DNA of 64,000 bases from Falsiroseomonas bella. Lineage in GTDB: Bacteria; Pseudomonadota; Alphaproteobacteria; Acetobacterales; Acetobacteraceae. The DNA is taken from assembly GCF_003173615.1 (NCBI RefSeq), contig NZ_QGNA01000004.1, positions 248,001 through 312,000 of the forward strand, in the 5' to 3' direction. Below are positions 35,100-43,121 of the stretch, in pieces. The translations under genes and the position numbers were made by a program. A model generated the notes under the pieces. That model was given only the letters and a program-made list of their open reading frames with translations. It had not been told where the DNA came from and did no database searches. How positions within the stretch are numbered: the stretch's first letter is position 1; each line of letters begins with the position of its first letter.

Positions 35100-36103
35100 G
35101 GCCGTCGCGGGCAGGGACAGGGGCGGGAAGCGGGCGCCACTCCGCCTCCTTCGCCGCCTCCCTGCTGCTGCATGGCGCGGTGCTGGCGGCGCTGCTCTGG
35201 AGTGCCTCGCAACCCCTGCCGACGGCGGTGGAACAGCCGGTGGCGCTGATCTGGGCAGCCTCCGACGGCGGTGCCGGCGATCCCGCCGACAGTGCCGCCG
35301 AGCCCGCGCCGCCGGGCGCGCCCCCCGCCGTGCCGCCGCCGCCGGTCGCGGCCGCGCCGGAGACGCCGCCCCCGGCGCCGCCACCTGCCCCCCCGCCGCC
35401 GCAGGCGGCAGCATCTGTGCCGCCGCCGCAGGCGGCAGCATCTGTGCCTCCGCCGCAGTCGGCAGCGCCTGTGCCTCCGCCGCCGGAGGCCGCGCCGCCC
35501 GTGCCGCCGGGCCCGGTCCCGTCGCCTGCCCTCGCCGCGCTGCCGCCGCCCCCGGCGCCGCCCCTGCCGCTGCCCGCCGCGCCGGAGGGCGTGACGCCGC
35601 CGCCGCCTTCCGAGGCCGAGGCCCCGGTGCAGGAGGCCGCGCTGCCCCTGCCGCCGCCGCCCGCCCCGCCGCCGCCCGCCCCCGCCGCGCGCCCGGCGTC
35701 GCAACCGACACCGCAGCCCGCGCCCCGCACCCGCGAGGTCTGGTCGCCGCCCGCCCGCGCCGCGACGGAAGGCAGCGCGACGGCCATGGCTTCCGGCGCC
35801 GCCGCAGCGATCGGCGCCATCGTCCCGCCACGGCCATCCGCCGCCCAGAACCCCTCGCCGCAATATCCGCTGGCGAGCCGGCGGCGCGGCGAGCAGGGGC
35901 GCGTGACCCTGCTGGTGCAGGTGGACCCGGCGGGGCGCGTCGCCGATCTCTCCGTCGTCACCTCCTCCGGCTTCGTCGCGCTGGACCGGGAGGCGGAGCG
36001 CACGGTGCGGCTCTGGCGCTTCGAGCCGGGGCGGCAGGAAGGGCGGGCGGTCTTTTCGGCGGTGTCTCTCAGCATCACCTTCCGTCTCGAGGGAGAACGA
36101 TGA
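35096..36103 (+). CDS. tonB: Energy transducer TonB
   Basis: A 335-residue TonB. The N-terminal membrane anchor is SFAASLLLHGAVLAALLWSA (with the conserved SLLLH), followed by a very long proline-rich periplasmic arm (about 55-225) and a C-terminal TonB domain (about 245-335) with PQYPLASRRRGEQGRVTLLVQVDPAGRV and RLWRFEPGRQEGR. It couples inner-membrane proton motive force to outer-membrane receptors for iron or cobalamin. Codon one is GTG at 35096, overlapping the CDF gene by four bases. Within the proline arm is a 27-bp direct repeat. Confidence 0.9.
   Translation: MRPSRAGTGAGSGRHSASFAASLLLHGAVLAALLWSASQPLPTAVEQPVALIWAASDGGAGDPADSAAEPAPPGAPPAVPPPPVAAAPETPPPAPPPAPPPPQAAASVPPPQAAASVPPPQSAAPVPPPPEAAPPVPPGPVPSPALAALPPPPAPPLPLPAAPEGVTPPPPSEAEAPVQEAALPLPPPPAPPPPAPAARPASQPTPQPAPRTREVWSPPARAATEGSATAMASGAAAAIGAIVPPRPSAAQNPSPQYPLASRRRGEQGRVTLLVQVDPAGRVADLSVVTSSGFVALDREAERTVRLWRFEPGRQEGRAVFSAVSLSITFRLEGER
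35393..35473. repeat. 27-bp repeats inside tonB
   Basis: Three units start at 35393, 35420 and 35447; the first two are near identical (GCAGGCGGCAGCATCTGTGC) and the third is diverged. They encode nine-residue repeats PPPQAAASV, part of the proline-rich periplasmic arm. Number of copies may vary between strains, since this type of array is prone to slippage (inference). Confidence 0.8.
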
Positions 36104-36663
36104 TGGTGAAGCTCGACGTGATCACGACCCGCGGCGGCGACGGCGGGGAGACCTCGCTCGGCGACGGCGGGCGGGTGCGCAAGGATTCCTTGCGCGTGGA
36201 GGCCTTCGGGACGGTGGACGAGGCGAATGCCGCGCTCGGCGTGCTGCGCCTGCACCTGGCCGGCGATGCCGAGGCCGATGCGATGCTCGCCCGCGTGCAG
36301 AACGATCTTTTCGACCTGGGCGCCGATCTCTGCGTGCCGGGGGTTGCGGCGGACCGCTTGCGCGTCAGCGACGCGCAATGCCTGCGGCTGGAACAGGAGC
36401 TGGCGGCGATGAACGCCGTGATCCCGCCGCTGTCGAGCTTCGTGCTGCCCGGCGGCTCGCCGGGTGCCGCGCAGGCGCATGTCGCACGCACCGTGGTGCG
36501 GCGCGCCGAGCGGCTGGTGGTGGCGCTGGCCGGCGAGGAGACGGTGAACGCTGCGGTGATCCGCTACCTCAACCGGCTCTCGGACCACCTGTTCGTGCTG
36601 GCGCGCCGGCTGAACGGCAACGGCGCGCGCGACGTGGCCTGGGTGCCCGGCGCGTCCCGCTGA
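36100..36663 (+). CDS. cobO/pduO-type: Cob(I)alamin adenosyltransferase, PduO type
   Basis: A 187-residue enzyme that transfers the adenosyl group of ATP to cob(I)alamin. Characteristic motifs are TTRGGDGGETSLGDG, VEAFGTVDEANAALGVLR, VQNDLFDLGADLC, FVLPGGSPGAAQAHVARTVVRRAER and AVIRYLNRLSDHLFVLAR. Two ATGs (36100, 36103) are possible; the first overlaps the tonB stop, the second has better spacing to GGGAGA. Together with metH and tonB this suggests a cobalamin-centred neighbourhood. Confidence 0.93.
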   Translation: MMVKLDVITTRGGDGGETSLGDGGRVRKDSLRVEAFGTVDEANAALGVLRLHLAGDAEADAMLARVQNDLFDLGADLCVPGVAADRLRVSDAQCLRLEQELAAMNAVIPPLSSFVLPGGSPGAAQAHVARTVVRRAERLVVALAGEETVNAAVIRYLNRLSDHLFVLARRLNGNGARDVAWVPGASR

Positions 36664-36728
36664 ACGGGGCGTAACCCGGCGACGCTGTGCGGCGAAGTTC
36701 CGGCAGCATCCGCCGAGGAGCAAACGCC

Positions 36729-37196
36729 ATGCAGAGCCCCGCAATCCGTCTCGACCGCCGCAGCCTCGCCGCGCTGTTCATCGGTCTCGCCGTCGCGCCG
36801 CAGGCGGCGCGCGCCGCGAAGCCGGAGATCAACGCCGAGGACGGGCTTGCGCTGCGCGGCTACGACGCCGTCGCCTATTTCACGCAGGCGCGCCCGGTGC
36901 GCGGCGAGGCGCGGTTCGAGGCCGAATGGGGCGGCGCGCGCTGGCGCTTCGCCGATGCGGCGAACCGCGACGCCTTCCTGGCCGATCCCGCGCGCTACGC
37001 GCCGCAATTTGGCGGCTATTGCGCCTGGGCCGTCGCGCAGGGCTACACGGCGCCGGCCGACCCGCTGCAGTGGCGCATCGTGGAGGGCAAGCTCTACGTG
37101 AACTACGATGCCGGCGTGCAGCGCCGCTGGCTGCGCGACATCCCGGGCTTCATCACCGCCGCGGACCGCAACTGGCCGGCCGTGCTGACGCGGTGA
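36729..37196 (+). CDS. YHS domain-containing secreted protein
   Basis: A 155-residue protein with a signal peptide (RRSLAALFIGLAVAPQAARAA) followed by a YHS-type fold: LALRGYDAVAYFTQARPVRG, FEAEWGGARWRFADAANRDAFLADPARYAPQFGGYCAWAVAQGY and VEGKLYVNYDAGVQRRWL. The YHS family binds metals or small ligands and appears in many periplasmic proteins; function here is unknown. The start at 36729 follows GAGGAGC; the frame extension to 36687 is not conserved. The next gene is convergent, four bases away. Confidence 0.85.
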   Translation: MQSPAIRLDRRSLAALFIGLAVAPQAARAAKPEINAEDGLALRGYDAVAYFTQARPVRGEARFEAEWGGARWRFADAANRDAFLADPARYAPQFGGYCAWAVAQGYTAPADPLQWRIVEGKLYVNYDAGVQRRWLRDIPGFITAADRNWPAVLTR

Positions 37197-37200
37197 GCCT

Positions 37201-37824
37201 TCAGCTCAACGGCCCGGCGCAGTGCTTCGCGAAGCCGGGCCGCGTCTTGAGCCGCGCATACCACGCCTCCAGCGCCGGCATCGGCTTGCGCGCGATGGGC
37301 AGGCTGAACCAGCGATGCGCGTAGATGCCGAGCGCGATGTCCGCGATGGTGAAGTGCTGCCCGCACACCCAGTCGTTGCCGCCAAGCTTCGCCTCCACCA
37401 TCGCCCAGAGCCGCTCCGCCGCGTCGCGCGCCTTGGCGGCGGCGGGCAGGTCGCGGTCGGGTTCGGGGATGCGGACGAAGGTGAAGAAGATCGTCGTCAT
37501 CGGCGCGTTGAGCGTGCCGAGCTGCCAGTCCAGCCAGCGGTCGCAATCGGCGGCGACCTTCGGATCGGCAGGATAGATCGTGCCGCCCGGCGCGCGGGTG
37601 CGCGCCAGGTAGCGCATGATCGCGTTGCTCTCCCACAGGACGAAGCCGTCATCCTCGATGGTCGGCACCAGCGCGTTGGGGTTCATCGCGAGATAGGCGG
37701 GCTCCTGCGTGCGGCCGAAGGCGCCGCCGGCATCCACGCGCTCGAAGGCGATGCCGAGCTCCTCGCAGAGGCAGAGCACCTTCATGACGTTGGACGAGTT
37801 GGTGCGGCCCCAGATTCGCAGCAT
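37201..37824 (-). CDS. Glutathione S-transferase
   Basis: A 207-residue GST-fold protein. The N-terminal thioredoxin-like part starts LRIWGRTNSSNVMKVLCLCEELGI and ends with the glutathione-binding NPNALVPTIEDDGFVLWESNAIMRYLA; the C-terminal all-helical part holds VCGQHFTIADIALGIYAHRW (N-capping box). The tyrosine or serine catalytic position appears to be Ser10 or Ser11. This is a general cytoplasmic detoxification enzyme. It converges with the YHS gene and is divergent from dsbB (92-base gap). Confidence 0.92.
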   Translation of the reverse strand: MLRIWGRTNSSNVMKVLCLCEELGIAFERVDAGGAFGRTQEPAYLAMNPNALVPTIEDDGFVLWESNAIMRYLARTRAPGGTIYPADPKVAADCDRWLDWQLGTLNAPMTTIFFTFVRIPEPDRDLPAAAKARDAAERLWAMVEAKLGGNDWVCGQHFTIADIALGIYAHRWFSLPIARKPMPALEAWYARLKTRPGFAKHCAGPLS

Positions 37825-37915
37825 GACGTGACCCCTGCCTTCGCGCCGGCAGGGTAGGCGGCGCACCGGCGTGGGTCCAGTTGCGGAGCGCGCGCGGCGG
37901 GACGATCTTCGCGCC

Positions 37916-38389
37916 ATGCCGTTCCCGCTGATCGCCGCGATCCTCGCCGCCGCCGCGCCGCTGATCGCCATGGGCAGCGAGCGCTGGCCCGGGCTTGCGC
38001 CCTGCGCGCTCTGCCTGTGGCAGCGCTGGCCCTATTGGGTGGCGGCGGCGATCGCGCTCCTCGCGCTCGCTTTGCCGGCGCGGCTGCGCGTCTGGGCGCT
38101 GCGCGGGGCGGCGCTGGCGGTGCTGGCCTCGGGCGCGATCGCGGTGGTGCATGTCGGCGTGGAGCAGGGCTGGTGGCCCTCGCCGCTGCCGGCCTGCCTG
38201 GCGCCGACGGCGACGCTCGGCAGCGTGGACGACATGCTGGCCAGCCTGCCTGCGATGCCGAGCAAATCCTGCGACGAGCCGGCCTATGCCTTCGAATGGC
38301 TGCCGCTGACGGTGCCGCAGATGAACCTGCTCTACGCAATCGGGCTCGCGGCCTTCATCTGGCGTGGCGCGGGGCGGGAGAGGCGATAG
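37916..38389 (+). CDS. dsbB: Disulfide bond formation protein B
   Basis: A 157-residue, four-helix inner-membrane protein. The first cysteine pair is APCALCLW (Cys30, Cys33) and the second is split between PLPAC (Cys94) and PSKSC (Cys119), as in DsbB, which re-oxidises DsbA and passes electrons to quinones. QRWPYWVAAAIA matches the helix after the first pair. I see no DsbA gene in the window. The start at 37916 fits the first hydrophobic stretch beginning right after PFPLIAAILAA. Confidence 0.92.
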   Translation: MPFPLIAAILAAAAPLIAMGSERWPGLAPCALCLWQRWPYWVAAAIALLALALPARLRVWALRGAALAVLASGAIAVVHVGVEQGWWPSPLPACLAPTATLGSVDDMLASLPAMPSKSCDEPAYAFEWLPLTVPQMNLLYAIGLAAFIWRGAGRERR

Positions 38390-38393
38390 GCGC

Positions 38394-39569
38394 TCAGCGG
38401 CTGCGCCCCGGCGCGGGCGCGGCCAGGCGGCCGAACAGCCAGAGAAGCGGGATCATGGCGAACACGAGCGCGGCGGTGACGAGCAGCGGCAAGGCGAGGC
38501 TGCCCGACCGGTCGCCGAGCCAGCCGGCCAGCGGCGGCAGCCCGCCATGGCCGACATAGAGCCAGACATAGAACAGGCCGAGGCCGACGGCCCGGTTCTC
38601 CGGCCGCAGCGCCTGGGCGGGCAGGGACATGATCACCCCGACCGGCAGCCCCATCACGAGTCCCGCCGCGAGCAGGGCCGGCCCCGCCAGCGAATCGGAC
38701 AGCACCAGCGCCACCAGCAGCGCGGCCCAGCCGCCGGCCCCCACGGCCATCAGCAGCAGGGGGCGCAGGCCGCGCTGCGCCAGCATCCCGCCCGCCTGGA
38801 CCGAGGCGACCAGAGCCCAGGTCGCGATGCCGACCAGCAGGCCCGCCGCGGCCGGCGACATCCCCCGCTGCGCCAGCAATGTCGGCGCGAAGCCGAACAT
38901 CACCCCGAAAGCGCCGTTGAAGATGCCCCATTGCGCCCCGGCCATGCTGACCAGCCCGGCCTCCCGCAAGGAGGGCCAGGGCCGCGCACCCGGGGCCGCC
39001 ACGCCGTCGTTCGGATGCCGCCGATAGGCCAGGCGGAGCAGCAGCCAGGCGAGCAGCGCCGCGCCGGCGGCGGCGCCGAGCCCGGCCGCCCAGCCGGCCA
39101 CCGCCGCCAGCGGTGCCAGCAGCAGCAGCGCCAGCCCGACCCCGATCGGGAAGGAATTGACGAAGACCGCCATGGCGAGCGTCAGGTCGCGCTCGCCGGC
39201 GAACCAGTCGGTGACCATCTTCGCCATCAGCACGTTGAGCAGCACCCCGCCCGTGCCGGACACCAGGCGGCCGATGGCCAGCACCCGCGCATCCGGTGCC
39301 AGCGCGGCGAGCGCGCCGCCCGCCACCATCAGCGCCAGACCGATCCCCACCATCCGCGCATCGCCGAAGCGCCGCCCGAGCGCGCCGCCGGGCAGCGCGA
39401 CGAGCACGCCGGGCAGGAAATACAGGCCGATCAGCGTGCCGAGTTCGCCATAGCCGAGGCCGAGATCGTCCATCAGCCAGGGCGAGACGGAGGCGAGCGA
39501 CTGGAACTGGAAGCCCATGCTGGTGCGGGCTCCCGCAAGGACCAGCAGGGCATGCCAGCGCGGCTGCAT
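38394..39569 (-). CDS. Major facilitator superfamily transporter
   Basis: A 391-residue, 12-helix MFS protein. The N-terminal half shows GYGELGTLIGLYFLPGVLVALPGGALGRRFGDARMVGIGLAL, in which GALGRRFGDAR is the loop 2-3 signature, and the second half repeats the pattern. It most resembles the CynX/NimT or fosmidomycin-type groups by motif, but the substrate is not clear. The start ATG at 39569 has GAGGA upstream; a much longer in-frame extension is rejected. It is divergent from the hydrolase-fold gene across a 226-base gap with a candidate operator. Confidence 0.88.
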   Translation of the reverse strand: MQPRWHALLVLAGARTSMGFQFQSLASVSPWLMDDLGLGYGELGTLIGLYFLPGVLVALPGGALGRRFGDARMVGIGLALMVAGGALAALAPDARVLAIGRLVSGTGGVLLNVLMAKMVTDWFAGERDLTLAMAVFVNSFPIGVGLALLLLAPLAAVAGWAAGLGAAAGAALLAWLLLRLAYRRHPNDGVAAPGARPWPSLREAGLVSMAGAQWGIFNGAFGVMFGFAPTLLAQRGMSPAAAGLLVGIATWALVASVQAGGMLAQRGLRPLLLMAVGAGGWAALLVALVLSDSLAGPALLAAGLVMGLPVGVIMSLPAQALRPENRAVGLGLFYVWLYVGHGGLPPLAGWLGDRSGSLALPLLVTAALVFAMIPLLWLFGRLAAPAPGRSR

Positions 39570-39702
39570 CCGGTTGTCCTCCGCCCAGGCCGCGCCATGA
39601 GCCGGCGCCGGGACCGGCGGCGCCCACAGCGAGCCCGCATCGGGTGCCTCGGGATGGGCAGCCTCGCGGCGGCGCCGGGCGCAATCAAGGGAAAATCCAG
39701 GA

Positions 39703-39733
39703 ATTCCATTGTATACTGAACAACAGATGGAAT
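39703..39733. promoter_or_regulatory. 31-bp inverted repeat with TATACT box, candidate operator
   Basis: ATTCCAT at 39703-39709 pairs with ATGGAAT at 39727-39733 around a 17-base centre that includes GTATAC. The stretch is AT-rich in otherwise GC-rich sequence and lies between the divergent MFS gene and the hydrolase-like gene, where promoter and operator elements are expected. TATACT could be a -10 box. No regulator gene is adjacent. Confidence 0.4.
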
Positions 39734-39795
39734 GCTCTTCGTAACATCGCCAGCGTTCCGGGTGCGGACCGGTTCCCGCCGACCCGGGGGAGGGC

Positions 39796-40680
39796 ATGGC
39801 GATGGGCAGCATGGCGAGCCGCGTCCTTGAGGGGTTGCGGCAGCGGCTTTCCAGCAGCGCGGTGGCGCTGCTCCTATTCCTCGCGGCGGTTCCCGCATCC
39901 GCGATGCACGAGCTCGAACATGGCAAGGCGGTCGGCGTCATCCGCCCGGTCTCCCTCAGCGAAACGGCCTGGGGGCTGCTGTCGCTGCCGGCGTCGATGG
40001 AGGCCGAGGACCGGGTAGCCGGCATCCTGCTGCTCGGCGACGGCGAGAGCGTGCTCGACGGCCGGAGCGAACTCTATGCGCAGCGCCTGCTTTCCCTCGG
40101 CTTCGGGGTGCTGGATGCGGATTTCGACGGGCTCGTCGCCGACGAGGGCACCCCGGCGCATCCCAATGTCGAGCCGGTCGGGCGGCGTCTGGGGCTCACG
40201 CTGGCCGCGCTGGATCACGGGGCGGAACTCGACCCCGGCCGGGTCGCGGTGATCGGCATCGGCTTGGGGGCGCGCGCGGTGCTGGAGGGCTGGGCGGAGC
40301 ACGGGGGAGCGCTGCGTGCGGCCGTGCTGGTGTATCCGGGCTGCGACGCCGGGCTGATCGCCAGGGCGCCGGCGCTGCGCCCGCAGCCCGGCCAGGGGCG
40401 CATCCTGCTGGTGCATGGGGATCTGGATGAAGCGGAGGCCGCGCAGTGCGCCGACCTTGTCGCGGCACTTGGCGGGGCCGAACGCGGCGTGGCGCGCTAC
40501 GTGCTGCGTGGCGCCGATGCCGGCTGGGATATCGATGGCGGAGAGCTCGATGCCCGCTCCTACATCCCGGATCCGGCGAATCCCGCGCGGCGCAGGGCGG
40601 CGCAGCCCGACGATGCCCGTGCGGCGATCGCGCTCGACCGCATGCTCATCTTCCTGATGGGTGCGCTGGACCCGCAGTGA
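39796..40680 (+). CDS. Exported alpha/beta-hydrolase-fold protein with altered nucleophile elbow
   Basis: A 294-residue protein with a signal peptide (SSSAVALLLFLAAVPASAM) followed by a dienelactone-hydrolase-like fold: VAGILLLGDGESVLDGRSELYAQRLLSLGF, RVAVIGIGLGARAVLEGWAE and GRILLVHGDLDEAEAAQC. In active members the nucleophile elbow is GxCxG or GxSxG; here it is GIGLG with glycine in the nucleophile place, so hydrolysis by the usual triad is not expected. The aspartate of DLDEAE and a later region (DIDGGELDARSYIPDPANP) may form another site. Function unknown. No other hydrolase candidate is nearby. Confidence 0.7.
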   Translation: MAMGSMASRVLEGLRQRLSSSAVALLLFLAAVPASAMHELEHGKAVGVIRPVSLSETAWGLLSLPASMEAEDRVAGILLLGDGESVLDGRSELYAQRLLSLGFGVLDADFDGLVADEGTPAHPNVEPVGRRLGLTLAALDHGAELDPGRVAVIGIGLGARAVLEGWAEHGGALRAAVLVYPGCDAGLIARAPALRPQPGQGRILLVHGDLDEAEAAQCADLVAALGGAERGVARYVLRGADAGWDIDGGELDARSYIPDPANPARRRAAQPDDARAAIALDRMLIFLMGALDPQ

Positions 40681-40684
40681 GGAG

Positions 40685-40733
40685 GCGGGCCGATCCAGAT
40701 CCTCGGGGCTGACGGCCCTCCGGTCGGGCCGCC
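40685..40733. repeat. Dispersed hairpin repeat, family A, single copy
   Basis: GCGGGCCGATCCAGATCCTC is followed by the hairpin GGGGCTGACGGCCC and CTCCGGTCGGGCC. It matches one unit of the tandem array at 21398 with compensating changes in the stem. It sits right after the hydrolase-fold gene and just before the HNH gene end, as a possible shared terminator of the convergent pair. Confidence 0.75.
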
Positions 40734-40734
40734 C

Positions 40735-41310
40735 TCAGCTCTCCAGTTCGGAATCCCAGTAGAGATAGTCGCGCCAGCTTTCGTGCAGGTAGTTGGGGGG
40801 GAAGCTGCGGCCGTTCTCCTGCAGTTCCCAGCTTGTGGGCTGGCGGGGCGGCAGGCGGGGCAGCATGTGGCACTCCCGCGGCAGGCGGTTGCCCTTGCGC
40901 AGGTTGCATGGCCCGCAGGCGGTGACGACGTTCTCCCAGGTAGTGCGCCCGCCGCGGCTGCGCGGGACCACATGGTCGAAGGTGAGGTCCTGGGTCGGCT
41001 TGGGCTGGCCGCAATACTGGCAGGCGAAGCTGTCGCGCAGGAACACGTTGAAGCGTGTGAAGGCCGGGCGGCGCGCGGCCGGGATGAATTCCTTGAGCGC
41101 GATAACGCTCGGCAGCTTCATGCGCAGCGAGGGCGAATGCACCACCGTCTCGTATTCCGAAAGCACCGAGACGCGGTCGAGGAACACCGCCTTCACGGCG
41201 TCCTGCCAGCACCAGACCGAGAGCGGGAAATAGGAGAGCGGCCGGAAATCCGCGTTCAGGACGAGCGCGGGGAAGGACCTGTCGCCGACGAAGGCTCCGC
41301 CATCGGGCAA
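40735..41310 (-). CDS. HNH endonuclease
   Basis: A 191-residue nuclease with a typical zinc-bound HNH core: RDSFACQYCG (first cysteine pair), LTFDHVVPRSRGG (the catalytic histidine pair begins at DH), and WENVVTACGPCNLRKGNR (second cysteine pair and the N/K positions). The N-terminal half (VLNADFRPLSYFPLSVWCWQDAV) matches a family of stand-alone HNH proteins widespread in alphaproteobacteria. The role is unknown: repair, defence or restriction-like. No methyltransferase or phage gene is next to it. Confidence 0.88.
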   Translation of the reverse strand: MPDGGAFVGDRSFPALVLNADFRPLSYFPLSVWCWQDAVKAVFLDRVSVLSEYETVVHSPSLRMKLPSVIALKEFIPAARRPAFTRFNVFLRDSFACQYCGQPKPTQDLTFDHVVPRSRGGRTTWENVVTACGPCNLRKGNRLPRECHMLPRLPPRQPTSWELQENGRSFPPNYLHESWRDYLYWDSELES

Positions 41311-41484
41311 GCGTCACTCCTCATGCCGAGGGCGACACCCAAGAGCTAGGGCCCGAAACGACAGGCTGGCCCCAGATACTGTGGCATCGCCGCGTTAGCA
41401 AAGCCTTCATGCCAGCCGCCGCGCCGCAGCGCAACACACGCGAGCCGGGTGGTCGGGGCGGCGCCGGAGCATTTCATCGTGTCG

Positions 41485-42135
41485 TCACGCGGCCGCGCCG
41501 AGATGCTGCTGCAGCATCAGGCCGCCGAGCGCGATGCCGGCATCGTCGAGCCCATGCCCGAGCCCGGGTCTGTACGCCGCTTCGACCGGCACGCCTGCCG
41601 CGCGCAGCGCCGCTTCTGCGTCGCGGCTACCGGAGACGGGCACCACCTCGTCCGCCTCCCCATGGACCAGCAGCACCGGCGGGCGGGCGGCGAGCCCTTC
41701 GGCCCCGAGCAGGCGGCCGGAATAGGCGAGGATCGCCGCCGGCGGCGGGTCACGGCGCAGCCCGGTGAACAGCGCCGTCATCGCGCCCTGGCTGAAGCCC
41801 ATCAGCGCAACGTCGCCGGCGGACAGGCCGAGTCGTGCTGTCTCGGCATCGAGGAAGGCGTCGAGATGCGCGGCCGCGACCTGCACCCCGGCCAGCATCC
41901 GCGCCGGCGTGCGGTCCTGCACGCTGAACCATTGACGGCCATAGGGCGCCAGGTCGCAGGGCTCCGGGGCATGCGGCGCGAGGAACAGCGCATCGGGCAC
42001 CGCCTTGCCCCAGCCGGGGGCGAGGTCGATCAGGTCGAAGCCGTCGGCGCCGAGGCCGTGCAGCAACACGACCAGCTTGCGCGGCGCGCCGCCTTCGGCC
42101 GGGCCCCAGCGCGGGCCGTCGAGCGTTTCGGGCAT
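41485..42135 (-). CDS. Phospholipase/carboxylesterase, alpha/beta hydrolase
   Basis: A 216-residue esterase of the YpfH/Acyl-protein thioesterase-like group. The fold begins KLVVLLHGLGADGFDLIDLAPGWG; the nucleophile is Ser115 in LMGFSQGAMT, the acid is in HGEADEVVPVSGS and the histidine in GLGHGLDDAG. It probably acts in the cytoplasm on carboxyl or thioester bonds of small or lipid substrates. It is divergent from gluQRS across 39 bases. Confidence 0.88.
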   Translation of the reverse strand: MPETLDGPRWGPAEGGAPRKLVVLLHGLGADGFDLIDLAPGWGKAVPDALFLAPHAPEPCDLAPYGRQWFSVQDRTPARMLAGVQVAAAHLDAFLDAETARLGLSAGDVALMGFSQGAMTALFTGLRRDPPPAAILAYSGRLLGAEGLAARPPVLLVHGEADEVVPVSGSRDAEAALRAAGVPVEAAYRPGLGHGLDDAGIALGGLMLQQHLGAAA

Positions 42136-42174
42136 GGCCTTGTTCCCCGGTGTGCTTCCTCGTAGGGCTCAGAC

Positions 42175-43029
42175 ATGGCGGCAATGCTGCGCTGCGTCAC
42201 CCGTTTCGCGCCGAGCCCGACCGGATTCCTGCATCTGGGCCACGCCCATTCGGCCCTGGCGGGCTGGACGCGCGCGCGGGCGGCGGGCGGGCGATTCCTG
42301 CTGCGGCTCGAGGACATCGATCCCGGCCGCTGCCGGCCGGAGTACGCGACAGCGATCCTCGAGGACCTGCGCTGGCTCGGCCTGGACTGGGACGGGCCGG
42401 TGCGGGTGCAGTCGGAGCACCTGGAGGAATACCGCCTGGCGCTCGATTCGCTGGCGGCGCGGGGGCTGCTCTATCCCTGCTTCTGCACGCGCGCCGACAT
42501 CGCGCGCGAGATCGCGGCGAGCGGTGCTGCTCCGCATGGTCCGGACGGGCCGCTCTATCCCGGCACCTGCCGCAACCTGTCGAAGGAAGAACGCGCGCGG
42601 CGCATCGCTGCAGGGGAGGCGCATGCGCTGCGGCTCGACATGGCGCGCGCGCTGGCCCTGGCGCCGCGGGACCTGTCCTTCCACGAGGAAGGCGAGGGCC
42701 GCATCGCCTGCCGGCCGGAGCGCTTCGGCGATGTCGTGCTGGCGCGCAAGGACGCGCCGGCGAGCTACCATCTCTGCGTCACGCATGACGATGCGCTGCA
42801 GGGCGTGACGCTGGTGACGCGCGGCGAGGACCTGCGCCCCGCGACCGACCTGCACCGGCTGCTGCAGGCGCTGATGGGCTGGCCGGAGCCCGCCTATGCG
42901 CATCACCGGCTGCTGACGGATGCGAGCGGGCGGCGGCTGGCCAAGCGCGACAAGGCGGCGACGCTGCGGGATCTGCGCGCGGCGGGCGTGTCGCCGGCCG
43001 AGGCGCGGGCGATGGCGGGATTCGGGTAG
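42175..43029 (+). CDS. gluQRS: Glutamyl-Q tRNA(Asp) synthetase
   Basis: A 284-residue truncated glutamyl-tRNA synthetase that has only the catalytic domain and no anticodon-binding domain. It attaches glutamate to queuosine of tRNA(Asp). Motifs are RFAPSPTGFLHLGHAHSAL (HIGH variant), the zinc-binding YPCFCTRADI and YPGTC, and RLAKRDKAA (KMSKS variant). The length matches known GluQRS. The start is at 42175 or 42184; the RFAPSPTG core begins shortly after. It converges with chpT; a dispersed repeat lies between the two. Confidence 0.93.
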   Translation: MAAMLRCVTRFAPSPTGFLHLGHAHSALAGWTRARAAGGRFLLRLEDIDPGRCRPEYATAILEDLRWLGLDWDGPVRVQSEHLEEYRLALDSLAARGLLYPCFCTRADIAREIAASGAAPHGPDGPLYPGTCRNLSKEERARRIAAGEAHALRLDMARALALAPRDLSFHEEGEGRIACRPERFGDVVLARKDAPASYHLCVTHDDALQGVTLVTRGEDLRPATDLHRLLQALMGWPEPAYAHHRLLTDASGRRLAKRDKAATLRDLRAAGVSPAEARAMAGFG

Positions 43030-43059
43030 GGCGGTCGCGGTTCAGGGAAGGTCGGCCGC

Positions 43060-43118
43060 GCCCCCACCCGCCTTCGCTCCGCTCAGGCACCCTCCCCCGC
43101 ACAGCGGGAGAGGGAGGG
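43060..43118. repeat. Dispersed hairpin repeat, family C, copy 1
   Basis: CCCCCACCCGCCTTCGCTCC with an inverted partner around CCTCCCCCGCACAGCGGGAG and AGGGAGGG. It sits between the convergent gluQRS and chpT genes, where it could act as a terminator. Related sequence is at 47630-47723. Confidence 0.65.
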
Positions 43119-43121
43119 ATG

